Assembly (NCBI RefSeq): GCF_000015165.1
Contig: NC_009485.1
Coordinates: 1,838,001-1,902,000 of the forward strand
Direction: 5' to 3'
Source: Bradyrhizobium sp. BTAi1
GTDB taxonomy: Bacteria; Pseudomonadota; Alphaproteobacteria; Rhizobiales; Xanthobacteraceae
DNA length: 64,000 bases
The notes beneath the pieces are model-generated. The model did no database searches, was not told where the DNA came from, and worked only from the letters and a program-made list of their open reading frames with translations. The position numbers were made by a program, and so were the translations under genes. Shown piece after piece: positions 26,234 to 35,523 of this stretch. The stretch's first letter is position 1, and each line of letters begins with the position of its first letter.

Positions 26234-26479
26234 CTAAGTCGACATCAGGGCGCGGATGGAGAGCGTCGCGATGGTGACGATGCTTATGCCCAGCGATAGC
26301 GTGCCAGCTGCGATGCAGGCGGCGACGATGCTGGTCAGCCGCGGCGACAGAGTCAGCGTTGCATTGCCGTGAAAGCCGCCGGCGCGAAACGAGCCGTCGG
26401 GACGTTCAAGCAGGGACAGCGAGGAATGACCTCGGATCCCTGACAGACTCGGAACGGAAGCACGATGCCACCCATACAT
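26234..26479 (-). CDS. Possible small membrane protein (uncertain start)
   Basis: The frame encodes a polar first half (LLERPDGSFRAGGFHGNATL) and a C-terminal hydrophobic segment (SIVAACIAAGTLSLGISIVT, about 50-70). The first ~20 residues look non-coding; the true start may be internal. Reported because the hydrophobic segment and third-position GC look gene-like. Confidence 0.35.
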   Translation of the reverse strand: MYGWHRASVPSLSGIRGHSSLSLLERPDGSFRAGGFHGNATLTLSPRLTSIVAACIAAGTLSLGISIVTIATLSIRALMST

Positions 26480-26686
26480 GACCTCGAATCCCTCACCCCT
26501 ACATGCGCGAGCGAATCACTCGCGGAGGTAAATTCTGCAGTAATGACAGGCAGGAATGCGGCGGTGGCGGGCCAAAAGCGGCAAAACAATGGCGCTGGCG
26601 GTATTTGTTCCCACCATTCCGTGTGTTTTCTCCGCTATTCTACGGGCGGTCGGTAGTCTTACGGATCTCGCGCGATCGGTGTCCGC

Positions 26687-27337
26687 TCAATCGTAATCGG
26701 CGGCGATGCCGGCGGAGTCGATCATCGCCGGTTGCCAATCCATGGCGACGAAGCCCGGCGCCTGCTCGACCCGCCGCAGCCAGCTGCGGATTCTTGGAAA
26801 GGTCGACAGATCGAAGTCGCAGCGGTCGGCCACATGCGTGTAGCCGTAGAGAGCGATGTCGGCGACGGTCAGCTGCCTGGCTGCGAAGTAGTCGTTGGTC
26901 TTGAGATGATTCTCCATCACCTGCAGCGCTGCATAGCCGCGCTCCATCCAGTCCTCCAGCGCATGTGTCTGCAGGTCGCGCCCGCCCTTCACCAGCAGCA
27001 GCCAGAAATAGGCAGCCCCGATGTTGGGCTCCAGCGCGTGCTGCTCGAAGAACATCCATTGCAGCGCCTCGGCGCGCTCGATGCGCGATTCCGGCACCAG
27101 CGGCGTGCCGCCGGCGACGTACCACAGGATCGCATTGGACTCGGCGATGTAACGATCCTCTCCGACCTCGAGCAGGGGCACCTGGCCACTGGGATTCTTG
27201 GCGAGGAATTCAGGTGTGCGGCTCTCCCCGCGCAGAATGTCGATCTCGATCGCCTGATAGGGCGCGTTCAGCAACGCCAGCGCAAGGCGAACCTTGTAGC
27301 TATTGCCTGAGCGCTGCATGGAATAGAGCTTGTACAT
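26687..27337 (-). CDS. Glutathione S-transferase family protein
   Basis: 216 residues from the ATG at 27337 (MYKLYSMQRSGNSYKVRLAL). The N-terminal thioredoxin-like domain has Ser10/Ser13 in place of the usual catalytic Ser/Cys region, plus NPSGQVPLLE and YIAESNAILWYVAGG (glutathione site). The C-terminal helical domain has RQLTVADIALYGYTHVA (N-capping box). It is related in layout to the GST at 48203-48793. The upstream 61 codons of open frame are not GST-like and were dropped. Confidence 0.92.
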   Translation of the reverse strand: MYKLYSMQRSGNSYKVRLALALLNAPYQAIEIDILRGESRTPEFLAKNPSGQVPLLEVGEDRYIAESNAILWYVAGGTPLVPESRIERAEALQWMFFEQHALEPNIGAAYFWLLLVKGGRDLQTHALEDWMERGYAALQVMENHLKTNDYFAARQLTVADIALYGYTHVADRCDFDLSTFPRIRSWLRRVEQAPGFVAMDWQPAMIDSAGIAADYD

Positions 27338-27530
27338 CCGGCCAATATCGAGTTCGAGGAATCGTTCAGTCGCAGAATCATGCATTCGGACGCCAGATCG
27401 TCCCGCAATGCGGCCAGACAATGATGCCGAAGGGCCGAGGCCGCAAGAGCCGGCGGATGGAAAAAGTCGAAAAGCGCTACTGCAGTGCACGCGCAGACAA
27501 CAACTTTCCAACAGCGTCAAACAATCGAGA

Positions 27531-28760
27531 TCACGCTTGTGCGATGCGCGCGTGTCCGCTGATCTCGGAGGCGCGATCAGCCTGCGCGCGGAGCAGAGTG
27601 AGGGCGAACAGCGCGATCAGCACCATGAGGCCGAGCGGCACCGTGGTCAGCCCGGCGACGCTGCGCGACAGCAGCGGCACGATCCAGGCTGCGCCGAGCG
27701 CGCTGATCTCATAGTCGCGAAAGCCGCATGCAAGGCCGTGACGAACGAAGAAGATGATCGCGACCGCCGTGACCACGAGGTCGTAGTCGAGCACATAGGG
27801 GGTTGCCAGCAGGCTTGCGCTTGCCAGCGCCGAAGCCTTGAGATCGAAGGCCGCTTCGCTCCGCCATAGCCAGGCGAGGCCGGTCGCGAGCGACAGGGCC
27901 ATGATGGTCTGCACCGTATAGGCGGTCTTGACATCGGCGCCCCAATGGCGCGCGGCTGAGAACGCCGACTGGATCTTTTCCCAGCCCGTGCCGCCTTGTT
28001 CGAGCACCACGTTCTGTGTGAACGTCATGGACTGAAAGAAGGCGTGCCAGACATCGCCGCCGAGCGCAGCAAAGCTGATCACAACCAGGGCGGAGACGGT
28101 GATGCCGGCTGCCGCGATCGTCGACCAGCGTCCGCCTGCGACGAGAGCCACAGGGATGAGCATGCCGAATTGCGGCTTGTAGGCGAGAAGCCCGATCAGA
28201 ATTCCGGCCACCCACGGCCTGCGTTCGATCAGCAGCAGCGCACCACCGAGCAGTGCCGCCGTGAAGAAGGCGTTCTGCCCGTGGCCGATGTTTACGAACA
28301 CCGCCGGGAACGCGGCTGAAACCAGCAGCGTCTCGGGGCGCGGCAGGATCGCGCGCATGACGGCAAGGTAGGCAAGCAGGCTCGACACCACCCACAGCGC
28401 GAGCCCGCCGGCATAGGGCAGCATGGCGGTGATGGCGGCGACGGCGAAGAAGAACGGCGGATAGTGCCAGCCGAAGAACGGCACGTCCCGGCCATGGAAG
28501 ACGGCCTTTTCCGTCGCGTGCTGCAGCGGCGGATCGTAGGCGTCAGCCGCCTTGCCCTGAAGGGTCAGCACGCCTGCCGCATAGACGTTGGAGAAGTCCG
28601 TGCCGATCGGCTTGCCGTGACGGTCGATCAGTCCGTCGGACAGCGCGATCCAGCCGGCGATCGTGGCCATGGTGAAGGCCAGCAGGATCCAGCTGTAGGA
28701 CTTGATCCGCGCGGCCGTCAGCCAGTCGCCGGATCGCAGGGCGCACCCGATATCGGTCAT
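27531..28760 (-). CDS. GT87-type membrane glycosyltransferase (DUF2029)
   Basis: 409 residues from the ATG at 28760. About ten hydrophobic segments. Family features: a periplasmic loop after the first helix with GTDFSNVYAAGVLTLQGKAA (Asp of GTDF is the candidate catalytic base), YDPPLQHATEKAVFHG, WHYPPFFF, and GHGQNAFFTAALLGGALLL. GT87 enzymes transfer mannose or similar sugars from polyprenyl phosphate. The acceptor here is unknown and no envelope-sugar gene is adjacent. An earlier Met at 28838 is a weaker start. Confidence 0.85.
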   Translation of the reverse strand: MTDIGCALRSGDWLTAARIKSYSWILLAFTMATIAGWIALSDGLIDRHGKPIGTDFSNVYAAGVLTLQGKAADAYDPPLQHATEKAVFHGRDVPFFGWHYPPFFFAVAAITAMLPYAGGLALWVVSSLLAYLAVMRAILPRPETLLVSAAFPAVFVNIGHGQNAFFTAALLGGALLLIERRPWVAGILIGLLAYKPQFGMLIPVALVAGGRWSTIAAAGITVSALVVISFAALGGDVWHAFFQSMTFTQNVVLEQGGTGWEKIQSAFSAARHWGADVKTAYTVQTIMALSLATGLAWLWRSEAAFDLKASALASASLLATPYVLDYDLVVTAVAIIFFVRHGLACGFRDYEISALGAAWIVPLLSRSVAGLTTVPLGLMVLIALFALTLLRAQADRASEISGHARIAQA

Positions 28761-28942
28761 CTCGGCCTGAAGAAATGGACAATCGTTCAGGCAGCCTAGC
28801 GGGGCGGCTTTAACGTTCTCTAAAGTCTTGGGAGCCATGTGCCCAAGCTTCTTGCGATGCCGCGCTGCGGGCCTTAAAAGCAGGCGTTTCCCTGACATGA
28901 CCGGTCGTGGCCCGAATGGGGTGATCCACGACGCCTGCATAG

Positions 28943-30154
<1,212 letters not shown>

Positions 30155-30202
30155 TCCGGCAACAGCCGCTCTCGATTCTCCTGCAGCCAAGTTCCGCACC
30201 AA

Positions 30203-30236
30203 AAGGCGCCATGTTTTCAACATGGCGCCTTTCTCT
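30203..30236 (+). terminator. Strong intrinsic terminator after the aminotransferase
   Basis: A perfect 13-bp stem, AAGGCGCCATGTT/AACATGGCGCCTT, with a 3-nt loop (TTC), followed by TCTCTT. It is 48 bp after the stop. It may work in both directions because a run of A precedes it. Confidence 0.9.
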
Positions 30237-30275
30237 TGTCGGGCGGCAAGTGTGCTGGCTTGGGGTTGGAGTGGG

Positions 30276-30800
30276 ATGCGGCTGCTCGTGCTGTCGATCG
30301 TGTTGCTCGGGGTGCTCGCCCCGCTCGCGCAGGCCCATGCAGCCCGGCCCATGCGGGCCGGCGTGCTCGAATGCGAGGGGCGCAGGACCTCGGGCAAGCT
30401 CGTGATGTCCCAGGCTCGACTGCGCTGCGTGTTTCGCAGCGAGGGCCGCCAGCCGGAGCGCTATGTCGCCAAGGTCCGCCGCTATGGTCTTGATCTCGGG
30501 CTGACCGACGAGACCAAGATGGCGTGGGCGGTCAACGCACCCGTCAACGATTTCGGTCGCAGTGAGCTGCGCGGCCGCTATGGCGGGCTGACGGCCAACG
30601 CTGCCGCTCTGGTCGGCTTTGGCGGCAGCCTGCTGTTTCGTGATTCCGGCCGCGCGACCGCATTGCAGCCGATCAGTCTCCAGGGGCAAACCGGCATCAA
30701 TCTGGCGGCGGGCGTTACCGAAGTCGAGCTCATGCCGCTGCTGCCGATGCATCCGAGCCCGAGCCGTTCATCGTCCTACTTCTCGCGCTTCTATCGCTGA
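30276..30800 (+). CDS. DUF992 secreted protein, paralogue 1
   Basis: 174 residues from the ATG at 30276, chosen over an upstream start that would lie inside the terminator. A signal peptide (MRLLVLSIVLLGVLAPLAQA) precedes the DUF992 domain: RAGVLECEGRRTSGKLVMSQ, then RLRCVF, YVAKVRRYGLDLGLTDETKM and TALQPISLQGQTGINLAAGV. The two conserved Cys (LEC, LRC) probably form a disulfide. Extra residues and a Ser-rich tail follow the domain. The family's function is unknown; it is largely limited to Rhizobiales. Confidence 0.9.
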   Translation: MRLLVLSIVLLGVLAPLAQAHAARPMRAGVLECEGRRTSGKLVMSQARLRCVFRSEGRQPERYVAKVRRYGLDLGLTDETKMAWAVNAPVNDFGRSELRGRYGGLTANAAALVGFGGSLLFRDSGRATALQPISLQGQTGINLAAGVTEVELMPLLPMHPSPSRSSSYFSRFYR

Positions 30801-30983
30801 GCATGCATACGGCCCGTCTGCAGCGAACCCGTCGCAACAGCGTTCGCGACAACGGCCGCGGCGCCTGAGCCTCAGTGGCAAATCTGGTGCGGCGGTACGG
30901 CTTGTGCCATAGATGTGACAGCTCGTGATCATGGTTCGGTCGACGGGTCTGCATCACACCTTCATCTCAGCCGGAGTTTCTTC

Positions 30984-31454
30984 ATGCGCTCGACCCTCCT
31001 CGCCGGGCTCACTGCTGCGGTTCTCTGCATGGCCGGCGCCGCCCAGGCGCAAGATCGCGTACGCGTCGGCGTGCTCGAATGCCGCGGTGGCGCCAGCATC
31101 GGCTTCATCGTCGGTTCGGTCACCCATCTCGGCTGCGTGCTGCGCGCCGACGGGCTGCCGGAGGATCGCTACGTCGCGACCATCCGCAAGGTGGGCGTCG
31201 ATCTCGGCATCACCCAGGAATCGCTGCTGGCCTGGGTGGTCTATGCGCCGGTGGCGCGGCTCGGGGCGGGCGATCTCTCGGGGGACTATGCAGGCGCGCA
31301 GGGATCGGCCTCGGTCGGCGTCGGGCTCGGCGGCAACGTGCTGATCGGCGGCTCGGCCAATTCGATCGCGCTGCAGCCGCTGAGCGTCCAGGGACAAGTG
31401 GGGCTGGCGGTATCAGCCGGTCTGGAAAGTCTCGAATTGCGCCCGGGACGTTGA
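30984..31454 (+). CDS. DUF992 secreted protein, paralogue 2
   Basis: 156 residues from the ATG at 30984 with a signal peptide ending AGAAQAQ. The DUF992 domain fills the rest: RVGVLECRGGASIGFIVGSV, LGCVLRADG, YVATIRKVGVDLGITQESLL, and a C-terminal IALQPLSVQGQVGLAVSAGL. It retains the same Cys pair as the neighbour at 30276 and is closer to the family norm in length. A tandem duplication is likely. Confidence 0.92.
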   Translation: MRSTLLAGLTAAVLCMAGAAQAQDRVRVGVLECRGGASIGFIVGSVTHLGCVLRADGLPEDRYVATIRKVGVDLGITQESLLAWVVYAPVARLGAGDLSGDYAGAQGSASVGVGLGGNVLIGGSANSIALQPLSVQGQVGLAVSAGLESLELRPGR

Positions 31455-31630
31455 TCCTGCCTTTGCCGTGACCACCGCTCTTCCCGCTATCGTGCGGGAA
31501 GAACGGTGCGTTCTCCGCAGTGCAGCAACGTTTTTCGCGGGTCTCCTGCTTGCCAAAGCGGCAGACCAGGCAGAGCATTCGGCTTTGCCGACCCAATCAA
31601 GGGCCGAGCTCCACAACGAGGAGGCGGCGA

Positions 31631-33679
31631 ATGGGACAAGACCTGAGAAGTCCCCGAGGTCCACGGTGCATTGCGCTGGTGGGCCCTTTCCAAAGCGGTA
31701 AAACCACCCTGTTGGAGGCGATCCTGGCACGGACGGGCGCGATTCCGCGCGCCGGCAGCGTCGATGCCGGCACATCCGTCGGCGATGCCAGCGCGGAGGC
31801 GCGTCATCACAAGATGAGCGTCGCAATGACGGCGGCGACGACCACCTTCATGGGCGACAGCTACACATTCCTCGACTGTCCCGGCTCGATCGAATTCGCG
31901 CACGACATGCGCGCGGCGCTGCCAGCGGTCGATGCCGCGATCGTGGTCTGCGAGGCGGATGAGAAGAAGCTGCCGCAATTGCAGATCATCCTGCGCGAGC
32001 TCGAGGAGCTGCGGATTCCGCGCTTCCTGTTTCTCAACAAGATCGACCGCGCCAATGCGCGCATCAGAGAGACGCTCGCAACCCTGCAGCCGGCGTCGCG
32101 CGTGCCGCTGGTGCTGCGCCAGATCCCGATCTGGAACGGCGAACTGATCGAGGGCTTCGTCGATCTCGCGCTGGAACGCGCCTTCATCTATCGCGAGCAC
32201 AAGGCGTCCGAGGTGATTGCGCTCGAGGGCGGCAATCTCGACCGCGAGAAGGAGGCGCGGTTCTCGATGCTGGAGAAGCTCGCCGATCACGACGATTCGC
32301 TGATGGAGCAGCTGCTGGAGGACATCCCGCCGCCGCGTGATGCGGTGTTCGATGATCTCGCGCGCGAATTGCGCGATGGCCTGATCTGCCCGGTGCTGCT
32401 CGGCTCGGCCTTGCGCGAAAACGGGGTGCTCCGGCTGATGAAGGCGCTGCGCCACGAGGCGCCCGGCATCGCGGAGACTGCAAAGCGGCTCGGCGTGACG
32501 GAGACCAAGGAGGCGCTCGGCTACGTCTTCAAGACGCTGCATCTGCAGCACGGCGGCAAGCTGTCCCTGACGCGGGTGCTGTCCGGCCATCTCGACGACG
32601 GCGCCACGCTGCATGCCGCCTCCGGCGAGGCCGCGCGCGTCTCCGGCATCCTCGCCGCGACCGGTGCCTATGAAAGCAAGCGCGCCGCTGCGGAGGCCGG
32701 CGATACGGTCGCGCTCGGCAAGCTCGACGTGGTCAAGACTGGCGACACGATCGCGACCGGCAAGACGGCGCCGCAGGCATTGGTCAAGATCGATCCATGC
32801 CCGCCGGTGCTGGCGCTCTCGATCGCCGCCCTCGACCGCAAGGACGACGTCAAGCTCGGCCAGGCCCTGCAGCGGCTGCACGAGGAGGATCCGTCGCTGA
32901 CCATGGTGCAGAACCCGCGCACCCATGACACGGTGCTGTGGGGGCAGGGCGAGATGCATCTCCGCGTCGCGCTGGAGCGGCTGCGCGACCGTTTCGGCGT
33001 CCATGTCAAATCGCAGGCGCCTGCGATCGGCTATCAGGAGACCATCCGCAAGCCGATCACCCAGCGCGGCCGGCACAAGAAGCAGTCCGGCGGCCATGGC
33101 CAGTTCGGCGACGTCGTGCTCGATATCAAGCCACTGCCGCGCGGCGAAGGTTTCCAGTTCACCGAGAAGGTGGTCGGCGGCGCGGTGCCGCGCAACTACA
33201 TCCCGGCGGTGGAAGAGGGCGTGGTCGACGCCTTGGCACGGGGGCCGCTGGGCTTTCCCGTGATCGATGTGGCGGTCACGCTCACCGACGGCTCCTATCA
33301 CAGCGTCGACTCGTCCGATCTTGCGTTCCGGACCGCTGCAAGGGTCGGTGTCAGCGAAGGACTGCCGCAGTGCCAGCCGGTGCTGTTGGAGCCGATCCAC
33401 ACCGTCGAGATCGTCTGTCCGACCGAGGCGACCGCCAGGATCAACGCGATTCTGTCGGCACGGCGCGGCCAGATCCTGTCGTTCGACACCCGCGACGGCT
33501 GGCCGGGCTGGGACTGCGTCCGCGCCATGATGCCGGAGGCGGAGATCGGCGAATTGATCGTCGAACTACGCTCGGCCACCGCCGGCGCCGGCAGCTTCAC
33601 CCGACAGTTCGACCACATGGCCGAGGTGACGGGCCGCGCCGCCGACCACATCATTGCTTCGCACCGCGACGCGGCGTAG
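31631..33679 (+). CDS. Elongation factor G-like translational GTPase
   Basis: 682 residues from the ATG at 31631. G1 is GPFQSGKT (18-25) and G4 is NKID (136-139). G3 reads DCPGSIEF (82-89): the catalytic His of the canonical DTPGHVDF is Ser86 here. EF-G domains II-V follow: GYVFKTLHLQHGGKLSLTRV, WGQGEMHLRVALERL, HKKQSGGHGQFGDVVLDIKP and YHSVDSSDLAFRTA. This is the EF-G-like paralogue group found in many alphaproteobacteria beside true fusA, not the main elongation factor. The role is unknown; weakened GTP hydrolysis is inferred. Confidence 0.9.
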   Translation: MGQDLRSPRGPRCIALVGPFQSGKTTLLEAILARTGAIPRAGSVDAGTSVGDASAEARHHKMSVAMTAATTTFMGDSYTFLDCPGSIEFAHDMRAALPAVDAAIVVCEADEKKLPQLQIILRELEELRIPRFLFLNKIDRANARIRETLATLQPASRVPLVLRQIPIWNGELIEGFVDLALERAFIYREHKASEVIALEGGNLDREKEARFSMLEKLADHDDSLMEQLLEDIPPPRDAVFDDLARELRDGLICPVLLGSALRENGVLRLMKALRHEAPGIAETAKRLGVTETKEALGYVFKTLHLQHGGKLSLTRVLSGHLDDGATLHAASGEAARVSGILAATGAYESKRAAAEAGDTVALGKLDVVKTGDTIATGKTAPQALVKIDPCPPVLALSIAALDRKDDVKLGQALQRLHEEDPSLTMVQNPRTHDTVLWGQGEMHLRVALERLRDRFGVHVKSQAPAIGYQETIRKPITQRGRHKKQSGGHGQFGDVVLDIKPLPRGEGFQFTEKVVGGAVPRNYIPAVEEGVVDALARGPLGFPVIDVAVTLTDGSYHSVDSSDLAFRTAARVGVSEGLPQCQPVLLEPIHTVEIVCPTEATARINAILSARRGQILSFDTRDGWPGWDCVRAMMPEAEIGELIVELRSATAGAGSFTRQFDHMAEVTGRAADHIIASHRDAA

Positions 33680-33706
33680 CGGCATCGCCGCAACCAAGCC
33701 TGAAGC

Positions 33707-33731
33707 TGGCCGAGCCTTTGCGGCTCGGCCA
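33707..33731 (+). terminator. Hairpin after the EF-G-like gene
   Basis: A perfect 10-bp stem, TGGCCGAGCC/GGCTCGGCCA, with a 5-nt loop, 27 bp after the stop. There is no T-run, so termination may be partial. Confidence 0.5.
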
Positions 33732-33979
33732 CGGCTTGTGATGGGCAGGGCTCCGATCGGCATCGGGGCGGGCCGGAGCCGGCCGCAATGCGGCAAAATG
33801 TGCACTTCTGCACCTTCAGCGGCCGCGAGTTGGTGCTATGATGCAGGGCAGCGGAGCTGATATTCCGCCGCCATCCGCTGATGCAGGTCAGCAGCTCATC
33901 CCATGCGTGTGCGGCGGGTTCCCGGCCGGGAGGGCCCCGCGTTATCCCGCGCGGTTGTCCGTCCCCGCTCAAGTGTCCC
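33732..33979. other. Intergenic stretch with no gene seen
   Basis: Together with the hairpin this makes 300 bp between the EF-G-like gene and the kinase. Short frames here are proline/arginine-rich with no family pattern. It presumably holds the kinase promoter; no clear -35/-10 pair was picked out. Confidence 0.5.
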
Positions 33980-35005
33980 GTGACCAAAAAGCTCCCGCAC
34001 GCTCCATTCTATCTGCGCGCCGCCGACGCCACTGAAAAGCTCCGCCGGCGTGCTCTGCTCGGTTACGCGATCGCCATCGGTGCGACATTCATTGCCTTCG
34101 TGCTGCGGCTCGCTCTCGTCGATACGCTTCCGGACGGGTTTCCCTATCTGACCTTCTTCCCGGCCGTCATTCTGACGGCGTTCTTCTGCGGCTTCGGGCC
34201 GGGCGTGCTCTGCGCCGTGCTGTCCGGCCTGCTCGCCTGGTCCGTTTTCATTCCGGGCTCCGGCTATCAGACTGCGCTCGCGCTCGGCTTCTACGCGATC
34301 ATCGTCGCGGTCGACATCACGCTGATCCACATCATGCATGAGGCGGCCCAGCGGCTGCGGCAGGAGCGGGCGGTTTCCGAAAGCCTTTACGACAACCAGC
34401 GTGTGCTGTTCCAGGAGTTGCAGCACCGGGTCGCCAACAACATCCAGTTCATCGCCGGGCTGCTGATGATGCAGAAGCGGCAGGCGATCGCCGATCCCAG
34501 CCGCGCGATCGGGATCCTCGACGAGGCGCAGGCGCGGCTGCAGACCATCTCCCGGATCCACCGCATGCTGCACGATCCCGGCCGGATGGACGTGGACATC
34601 GGCCCCTATCTGCAGGAGATCTGCAACGATGTCCTGGACTCGAGCGGTGCGCGCGAGGTGACCTGCGTGGTCGATTTCGTGCCGGCGAAACTCGATCTGA
34701 CACGCCTGACGGCGTTGTCGCTGCTGGTTGTGGAGTTGGTCACCAATGCGTTGAAACACGCCTTTGGCCCGGGACAAGCGGGGACCATCCGGGTCAACAT
34801 GCGGCCGCTCGATGCCACGCATTACGCCTTGACGATCTCGGACGACGGCCAGGGCATGTCGGCGGATGCCGATCCCGGCGCGGGCGACAGCCTCGGCTGG
34901 CGGATCTGTCAGGGCTTGGCGGCCCAGCTCAACGGCAGGTTGACCTACAGCAGCGATGGCGGGACGACGGTCCGGCTCGAATTCCCCCGATGGGGTCCGA
35001 CCTGA
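33980..35005 (+). CDS. HisKA_2/HWE-type sensor histidine kinase with DUF4118
   Basis: 341 residues from a GTG at 33980 (VTKKLPHAPFYLRAA); the upstream frame to 33881 is not protein-like. A DUF4118 membrane module with four helices (about 24-118; includes FPYLTFFPAVILTAFFCGFG) is followed by a linker and the HisKA_2 box ELQHRVANNIQFIAGLLMM with phospho-acceptor His149. The ATPase domain has VVELVTNALKHAFG (N box) and DDGQGM (G1). This class signals in the general stress response and light/redox circuits of Rhizobiales. No response regulator is adjacent. Confidence 0.92.
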   Translation: MTKKLPHAPFYLRAADATEKLRRRALLGYAIAIGATFIAFVLRLALVDTLPDGFPYLTFFPAVILTAFFCGFGPGVLCAVLSGLLAWSVFIPGSGYQTALALGFYAIIVAVDITLIHIMHEAAQRLRQERAVSESLYDNQRVLFQELQHRVANNIQFIAGLLMMQKRQAIADPSRAIGILDEAQARLQTISRIHRMLHDPGRMDVDIGPYLQEICNDVLDSSGAREVTCVVDFVPAKLDLTRLTALSLLVVELVTNALKHAFGPGQAGTIRVNMRPLDATHYALTISDDGQGMSADADPGAGDSLGWRICQGLAAQLNGRLTYSSDGGTTVRLEFPRWGPT

Positions 35006-35068
35006 GCCGGCGTGACGGCACGGCAGCCGCGGGCGATCCCCGGCCCGGCGCTTGCTTTTGGATCGATG

Positions 35069-35085
35069 TGATGTATTTTACATCA
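35069..35085. promoter_or_regulatory. Perfect palindrome TGATGTA-TTT-TACATCA, likely XRE operator
   Basis: Two 7-bp arms around TTT, 49 bp upstream of the GTG of the XRE gene, in an AT-rich stretch that probably holds the promoter. The spacing and symmetry fit a dimeric HTH protein; autoregulation by the adjacent regulator is inferred. Confidence 0.6.
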
Positions 35086-35134
35086 TTGTCTTTGTCTCAT
35101 GCATCAATTATGGTGTGTGCTACGTGAGGCCATC

Positions 35135-35437
35135 GTGATCACGTCGTTCCAGATGCGAGCAGCCCGGGCGCTGCTCGGGATAGATCAGAAAACCTTGGCC
35201 GAGCTGGCCGGCGTGTCGCTGCCGACGATCCAGCGGATGGAAGCCTCCACAGGCAACGTCCGCGGCGTGGTGGACTCGCTGACCAAGGTCGTCGATGCGC
35301 TCAATCGTGCGGGCGTGGATCTGATCGGCGAGCATGCCCGCAGCGAGGATGGCGGGCGTGGTGTTCGCCTGAAGGACCCGGGATCGCCCCGCCGCTTGGG
35401 CCGTCAAACTGACATTGCGCGCGATAGCGCGGGTTGA
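35135..35437 (+). CDS. XRE-family HTH regulator, SulP-associated
   Basis: 100 residues from a GTG at 35135, preceded by GTGAGG; the Met at 35153 is an alternative start. A single HTH_3 domain: MRAARALLGIDQKTLAELAG and SLPTIQRMEASTG, followed by VVDSLTKVVDALNRAGVDLI and a charged tail with GRGVRLKDP. It has no ligand domain. It sits 86 bp upstream of a SulP transporter on the same strand, a pairing I have seen in other alphaproteobacteria, so it likely controls that gene. Confidence 0.9.
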   Translation: MITSFQMRAARALLGIDQKTLAELAGVSLPTIQRMEASTGNVRGVVDSLTKVVDALNRAGVDLIGEHARSEDGGRGVRLKDPGSPRRLGRQTDIARDSAG

Positions 35438-35523
35438 GGCCTGTCGCGCGGCACGGGGGTCTGAAGCTCCGTGTGAGACGCATCGTCGGTGGTCGTCCGC
35501 CCCGATGGCGCGACGGGAGCGTG

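Noticed and set aside
30222..30275. Upstream start for the first DUF992 protein
   Set aside because: It lies inside the terminator hairpin of the aminotransferase and would bury the signal peptide.
31487..33400. 637-codon minus-strand frame opposite the EF-G-like gene
   Set aside because: Antisense shadow; no start signal or domain.
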